This document shows positions 58,867-64,000 of a DNA stretch of 64,000 nt, in pieces. The position numbers and the translations under genes were made by a program. The notes beneath the pieces were generated by a model, which worked only from the letters and a program-made list of their open reading frames with translations, did not search any database and was not told the origin of the DNA. Origin of the DNA: Saxidomus purpurata (taxonomy: Eukaryota > Mollusca > Bivalvia > Venerida > Veneridae); the NCBI GenBank assembly GCA_022818135.1, contig JAFMSR010000010.1, positions 8,521,337 through 8,585,336 of the forward strand, read 5' to 3'. Position 1 is the stretch's first letter. The number at the start of each line of letters is the position of its first letter.

Positions 58867-60514
58867 GTGTGCACTTCTGGGTGCTGTGGGGCTCGTTTTG
58901 GGGAGGCTGCGTTTTTGGTACGTGGCATTCCCTGTTTGATATTATTTTTGTTTTTATACTGTTTGCCATGGAGGAACACGTGACATCATGTTTCCCAAAG
59001 TTGTCTAAGTGGAACCAATCTTCACAGAAGTGGAACATGTGTTTTCCGCCCAATGTTGTTTCGTACCATTAAGTGTATTGATCAACTTGCAATTTTGCCA
59101 CAATCTTTAAATAAACAGGACTAACAATTTTTATTGAAGATAGCACAGAAATAGTAAGGGAGTTGTCCATCTGTAAAAGCGAATCGGACTGGGACGATAG
59201 GATTCGGAACGGTATACTTTGCAGACGAACTTTGCAAACAATATAAACAAAGAGGGATTTTGCAAACAATATACACACAGATGCAGACAATATAGATTGT
59301 ATAGGAAAAGGTGTTAGATCTGCATATGAATGGAAAACTTAATAGGCTGCTTATAGTAACACCATAGGTCCCAATGAACCAAGTATATGTAAACAGATTT
59401 ATATATTTATGACGTGTATGCAACACTTGGACTCAAACAGTAACACTTAAGTAAATGTTAACTCGGGTCAAGGGTGTTGTGCATGTTCAGAAATGTTATA
59501 TAGAGCGCTTACGTTTATACTCGGATATGGTATAAACTCAGGATAGTTTTAACAAATTGCTGTAAGCGTTTATTTTATTTTTATTTGAAACCTGCAGATT
59601 GTATGAGCAGATAATATAACTTCCTTTTTGGCTTAGAAGTTTTGCAAGCGGCAGGATTTGAAAAAAAATGAAAGAACAAGTCGGATATTAAAGGCATTTT
59701 GATTTTTCAACTTCAATTAATTCTAAACGGACCTCTTAGCATGTACATGTTTAGAATGTTTAGTAAGCTTTAACAAATACGCTAAAAGTTATTCTGAGTT
59801 AAAATTGTATACTTGTGCAGTAAACACGTGATTGTTTTGTTTCTCGAATAGCTTAGGGTCATTTTAGCGTGGTGACTCTGATCTCTGGAAACCCTACAGA
59901 ATAATAACAGGTTTTTGTAATTTGCTACAATAAAATATATCACTCCTACACACACTACTTAAAAAGAAGACACCCCCTTTCATTTTTATGCCGTGTACTT
60001 TTGCTGCTTTAGTAGCAATATTTTACTTGTATGTCTGTATTTATAGTATACTTTGCATAGTATCTAAATACATGCACTATGTATGTACATAATGTGCATT
60101 TTAATTGATACAACTATCTATGCGTGACTATTATTATTCAACTTTACAATATTACACACTGTGTTAGATCAATTGCGCACCTGATATGAAACAGGTAGAG
60201 CTAATACAAAGCATAACTGAGCCAATATGAGAAAAGCAGGGCCAATACGAGAAAACAGGGCCAATATGGAATTCAAGCCTTCTGATTGGTTTAAAAGAGA
60301 GGGCCAATACGAGAAGTCACTTCCGTTAGATTTTTAAACGACGCCATTTTGTTTCAGTTGATATGCAAACCTTTTTAGACTCCTGCTGATGTCTTATTTT
60401 ACTAAGTTAAATACAAATAAAATTGTTATTGTTACAAGAACATTTATTTCTCACTTACCGGACAGAAAAATCTCTATTTTTAGCAGTGATGGAAACTCTT
60501 ATCTCACATAGGGT

Positions 60515-60660
60515 TATCGAAAAATGACTGTAGAATTTTTATTTTTGAAATAAACATAGGGTTATGGGTATTCATTTTCTTAGTTAGATCATTTTTTATC
60601 AATATATAGCAGTTTTGAAGTAAAATTCGAGAAAAAGTTGATTTTCATTTTTTCATCCCC
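60515..60660 (+). repeat. Dispersed repeat core, copy 3
   Basis: Closely matches 18950-19100 and more loosely 370-530; ends 'gttgattttcattttttcat'. Confidence 0.75.
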
Positions 60661-60742
60661 ATCCTGTATTTACACTTATTTCTTCTTACTTGTGTGGAAA
60701 TGCGATTTAAACGGTGAGAAAATAAATCTACCATGTCCATTG

Positions 60743-60828
60743 AGTTGTGGATAAGGAAATCCCACCCTCGGGCTGAGATACGCCAAAAAAAAACTCGGGC
60801 AGGATTTCCTTATCCACAACTCATAAAC
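60743..60828. repeat. Hairpin with 22-base arms
   Basis: 'gagttgtggataaggaaatc' and 'gatttccttatccacaactc' are exact reverse complements about 42 bases apart, with inner 'ctcgggc' repeated directly. Confidence 0.85.
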
Positions 60829-61928
60829 ATGTTAGATTCACTTTATTCTTGCTTTTTTAGCCAATATTGTAAAGTTGAATAATAAAATTATCATTAATCA
60901 AGTGATTTCATATTGGCCTTGTTATTTGTCTCCGGGCAGGCGTATTGGCCCTCATCATATGGAATGCGACGCACTGCCCTTAAATATCGTCTTTCGTATA
61001 TATATATATAAGAGCAAGCCCGAAACTACATCATCTGGATAGCACCTTTGTTCACATTGGAAGAGGAGAGTATGTTTGTTGTGCCATGACTGTTCGAGGT
61101 TATGGTTACACAGCAATATAATTAATCATATAAGCCTCTAACTTTGTTGTCTATCAGAACAAGGGAACGGCAGATAACCCCTTATAGAAGTGAATTGAAA
61201 TGTGGTACAGAGGGCTGATAGCAAGATGGTCGGAGTAGAAAAATGTTAGCACAAGTGTAAGAGCATTATCAACTTAAAGTTATGTAACCCTGACTAATAG
61301 AGCATTCTTTTCTTGATGACCATAGATCACACATAAACATTCATGTCATAGAGCCAAAGAACATTTCACTTTGTTCTACAATCACTTGATGTTACCTGCC
61401 GCTGCAAAGCATCTACAATGCACAATGTCATACATTGGCTACAGCAGATCCTGCATGCAAGCTACCTCTATACAATGTCTGTTAGTTATCATGTGCTGAA
61501 TACACATCAGCATTGTTTCCAAATATAGTGAAAGCTGCATTTGAACGCACATGAATACCACCTTACAATCCAAATGTAACTAGAGCTATTATTGGATACC
61601 AGGCATCAACATGTGACTTGTCTCATTTGTTACATTTCCTTTCTTAACAAGACGACTTTTCTTTCTTGAGGCCCCTATAATTGGGGTAACCCCTTTTATT
61701 TGCCCCGTAGATGGCGTGATAGGGGTCGGGGTGTATCCCTTAACAGCGTTACAAAAACAATAAATTTATTCATATGATAAACAAAAGAATTTAAAGATTG
61801 CTTAAAATTTACAAACAGTCTTTTCGCTTAAAGTAAGAATTTGTCAGATACAGTTACACAAAGTTAACAATTAATTGGAAATCATCAACATTTACAATGA
61901 ACATAGAAATTTACAATGAACATTTCAC

Positions 61929-62183
61929 TTAACTGCCGTATAAAAATCGCTGCACAAGGCGACTTAGGAGATTTTCATTCATTTCATAATATTTGTGCAA
62001 AGAACTATTCACATTTTCCAAACCATGCAATATTAAAAATAGCTGACTGCTTCTACGATCCACAATAATGTCTGTCAGGGCACACAGTGAAGATGTAGAT
62101 TCACAGTGTACCCTCGCTGTATCGGCAAAATGCACCGGCTCTAATTTAACGATGCTACTTCGACTAAAGCTCCAACAAATCAT
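61929..62183 (-). other. Open frame of 84 codons, unrecognised
   Basis: Contains SLCALTDIIVDRRSSQLFLI and NENLLSRLVQRFLYGS. The composition is protein-like and not repetitive, but there are no family motifs, no neighbouring exons and no clear signals. Could be an intronless fragment, a first exon or chance. Confidence 0.22.
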
Positions 62184-62299
62184 GGCGGATTTTATAAAGA
62201 TAACCCAAGTGTGTATAACAGATTAGTGTATTTTACATAGTTATTCGCAAACTTTTAAGAAACGAGTACTCTTATGCCCCAGCCATAGTGTCACGTTTT

Positions 62300-62700
62300 G
62301 GCCGCCACGTATAGCTACTTTGGGAAGGATTTTGATGAAAGTAAGGTCAAATATTCACCTCATCAAGAAATTATGTAGAACTCATGATCTGGCTACACCG
62401 ACTCAAGGTCGAGGTCACAACTTAAGATCAAAGGTTTGAGTCTGTCTGCTCAGTATCTCCTAAACTCTTTGAAGGATGTTGATGAAACTCAAGTCAAATG
62501 AACACCTCAAAGAGACAACCTGTAAAACGCATGATTCTGTCACACTGACTCAAGGTCATTGAGATAATTTAAGGTCAAACAGTTTAGTCTTGAATTTGTG
62601 TCCGCTCCATATTTCCTAAACCGCTTGATGGATTTGAATGAACTCTGGCCAAATGTTTACCTCATCGAAATGATGTTCAGAACCAATGATCTTGGCACTG
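62300..62700 (+). repeat. Tandem-module repeat ('gatgaaactcaagtcaaat' family), about 3 units
   Basis: Blocks of the type 'ggatgttgatgaaactcaa' recur near 62325, 62473 and 62628, each followed by 'acctcat(c/a)..a' and 'actcaaggtca', about 150 bases apart. Confidence 0.7.
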
Positions 62701-63348
62701 GCAATCAAAAACATTATACAGGTAATGAGTAGAAAACTCTTTTTAAATGTATATGGAAGATTTCATTTGCTTTGCCTAGTAGAAATCCACGTTGTGCACC
62801 TCTGAGAGAAAACTACACTCAGTAACATTAATTCCTTCAAGGTTTCTACTTGTGGCGGGGGGATACTGCTGTCCTTTTGACTGCTTTTTAAAATTGTGGC
62901 GACTGTCTTAAGTGGTCATCTTGAATTCTGTTAAAGAATTTTCCGTAGGAAAGCTGTTTTCGAAATAATTACATATTGTATTTACATGTACGTTTAAACC
63001 TATAGTATATTTGCGCTCTTGAGTGCGCTTTATAATTACATGTACTTTCAACCTTTCAACATAATGTAGATCGTCTTTGAAATGATTTTAAAGGCAATTC
63101 ATGAATGTAAGTAAGATAACAAAATAGCAAAAGCCAGTCCTCATAAATATTTATTCATTTTCATTAACCTATGGTATGTACTATGACAGTACAAGTAAGC
63201 GACAGAGCCAAATAGTATTCCTTTTACAACGCGTTTGTCTAAGGAAAAGTAGGGTATCTAATTTTCAGTTTGCTTCAACATCCATTCTCCGAGGATAAAC
63301 CACCCTGATTCAACGAACGCATTTATGCGAAAATGTTCAGGCTTTGAT

Positions 63349-63533
63349 TCATTTTTCAATTGTAGAATAGTTTGTTAAGGTCGAATTGGTACTAATAAGC
63401 CCTTTGTTCATTTCTCTGGACGACTTTCTAACTGAGCATGACACTATAAAACCTCCTGCTGTTACTAAGATAGTTGCCCCAATAGCGAAGTAGTAAATGG
63501 CATCGTATCTTCCTAAAGCATCATGAATCATTC
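63349..63533 (-). CDS. Monocarboxylate-transporter-like (SLC16/MFS) protein, last exon, partial
   Basis: Acceptor ttttcag at 63534-63535; 185 nt, completes a Gly codon and ends at a TGA (63349-63351). Reads GMIHDALGRYDAIYYFAIGA, then TILVTAGGFIVSC (last membrane span), then a hydrophilic tail SVRKSSREMNKG ending NYSTIEK. 'G-x-(I/L)-x-D-x-x-G-x-Y-x-x-x-(F/Y)-(Y/F)-x-(A/G)-G/I' before TM12 is typical of SLC16 transporters, which move monocarboxylates, thyroid hormone or related solutes across the plasma membrane. Earlier exons lie beyond the right edge (minus strand, higher coordinates). Subfamily and substrate cannot be told from this exon. Confidence 0.7.
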
Positions 63534-63584
63534 CTGAAAAGTAAACATATGCAAAGGAGAACAAAACAAGTATTTGCTTAAAAT

Positions 63585-64000
63585 GTTTTTGTTAACTTGA
63601 AACTGTAATATCAAACCAATATTTATGCACTAATTTGATCAGACAATTAAATAGGCATACCCTAAATCTGGGATCATTTAAATAACCTAAATTTGCCACC
63701 AAACCTGAAAGTTCCAGCTAAAAATTCCAATAAACATCGCTAAATAGCATAATCATAAGTATTGTAGTTCCGTAAAACATTAATAAACACTTGTTTCATA
63801 ATTTTTGTGTGGATAGCTATTTATTATAAAACGTAGCTATATTGGCACACCGCGCGTAAACGAGACATATGTCGATATATGTTCTTATTGAAAAACTTAT
63901 CTATTTATCCTTTTCATATAATGCATTGTTAACGTTGTGAGAAATGCTCGTGGTAGAGAATGTCCCTTTAAGCTTTTGGATTTGTGTACTAAGTTATAAT
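63585..64000. other. Intron of the transporter-like gene, to window edge
   Basis: No further exon with a compatible frame was recognised between 63585 and 64000. Confidence 0.45.

Larger units (their letters stand above)
60220..60965. mobile_element. Fold-back element with 'ggccaatacgag' arms and shared core
   Basis: 'gggccaata(c/t)gaga' occurs three times between 60238 and 60315, and the inverted form 'tattggcc' twice between 60912 and 60955. The loop contains the dispersed core (60515-60660) and the hairpin at 60743-60828. Confidence 0.65.

Noticed and set aside
58512..59072. Overlapping frames of 85-155 codons
   Set aside because: They cross a GT microsatellite, are open on both strands and contain no family motif or splice support.

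Overview
This is eukaryotic genomic DNA. It is AT-rich, has long introns with canonical GT/AG borders, and is crowded with interspersed repeats. The repeat vocabulary points to a marine bivalve mollusc: tandem modules with the phrases 'gggccataactctgg', 'gatggccctatatcgctca' and 'catctgatcttcaccaaac', runs of 'ggac', and tRNA-derived SINEs. Species-level assignment is not possible from the sequence alone. Most short open frames are chance or repeat-derived. Three genes are well supported, all on the minus strand.

Gene 1 (about 21391 down to the left window edge) is the 5' half of an alpha-2-macroglobulin family gene (thioester-containing protein / CD109-like). Fifteen exons splice in a continuous frame from a signal peptide at 21391 to 4194 (597 codons, macroglobulin domains MG1 to MG6). 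Next come three candidate phase-0/0 bait-region cassette exons (3779-3732, 3640-3557, 2888-2832), then an exon with the motif GLVVLSD (1672-1581). The thioester site, the complement-related domains and the 3' end lie outside the window. The introns hold a degenerate LINE carrying a SINE, a 1.8 kb fold-back element, other repeats and a stray copy of part of one exon.

Gene 2 (41107 to 23815) is a complete membrane-anchored copper amine oxidase. It has four coding exons encoding 836 aa: an N-terminal cytoplasmic tail plus transmembrane anchor, a Thr-rich stalk, an N-domain, and one 1.97 kb exon with the whole catalytic core. The TPQ tyrosine, catalytic Asp and three copper-binding His are all present. 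A diverged tandem copy of its last codons and 3' flank follows at 23.0-23.4 kb and starts exactly at a splice acceptor. Intron 2 carries two identical 458-bp inverted-repeat units bracketing 1.9 kb, arranged like a composite transposon.

Gene 3 (63533 to 63349) is the last coding exon of a monocarboxylate-transporter-like (SLC16/MFS) protein that continues beyond the right edge.

The 22 kb between 41.1 and 63.3 kb has no gene I can support. It is a repeat landscape: 21-bp minisatellite arrays split by a SINE composite, several TIR elements (44.73-45.21, 45.70-46.10, 50.17-50.88, 54.33-54.76 kb), a palindromic 'cacgag/ctcgtg' element with a pogo-like insertion nested in it, a G-homopolymer, fold-back elements and tandem modules.

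Gene 1 is probably a secreted or surface innate-immunity protease trap or opsonin. Gene 2 would be an ectoenzyme producing H2O2 and aldehydes from amines. Their adjacency on one strand does not by itself show a functional link.
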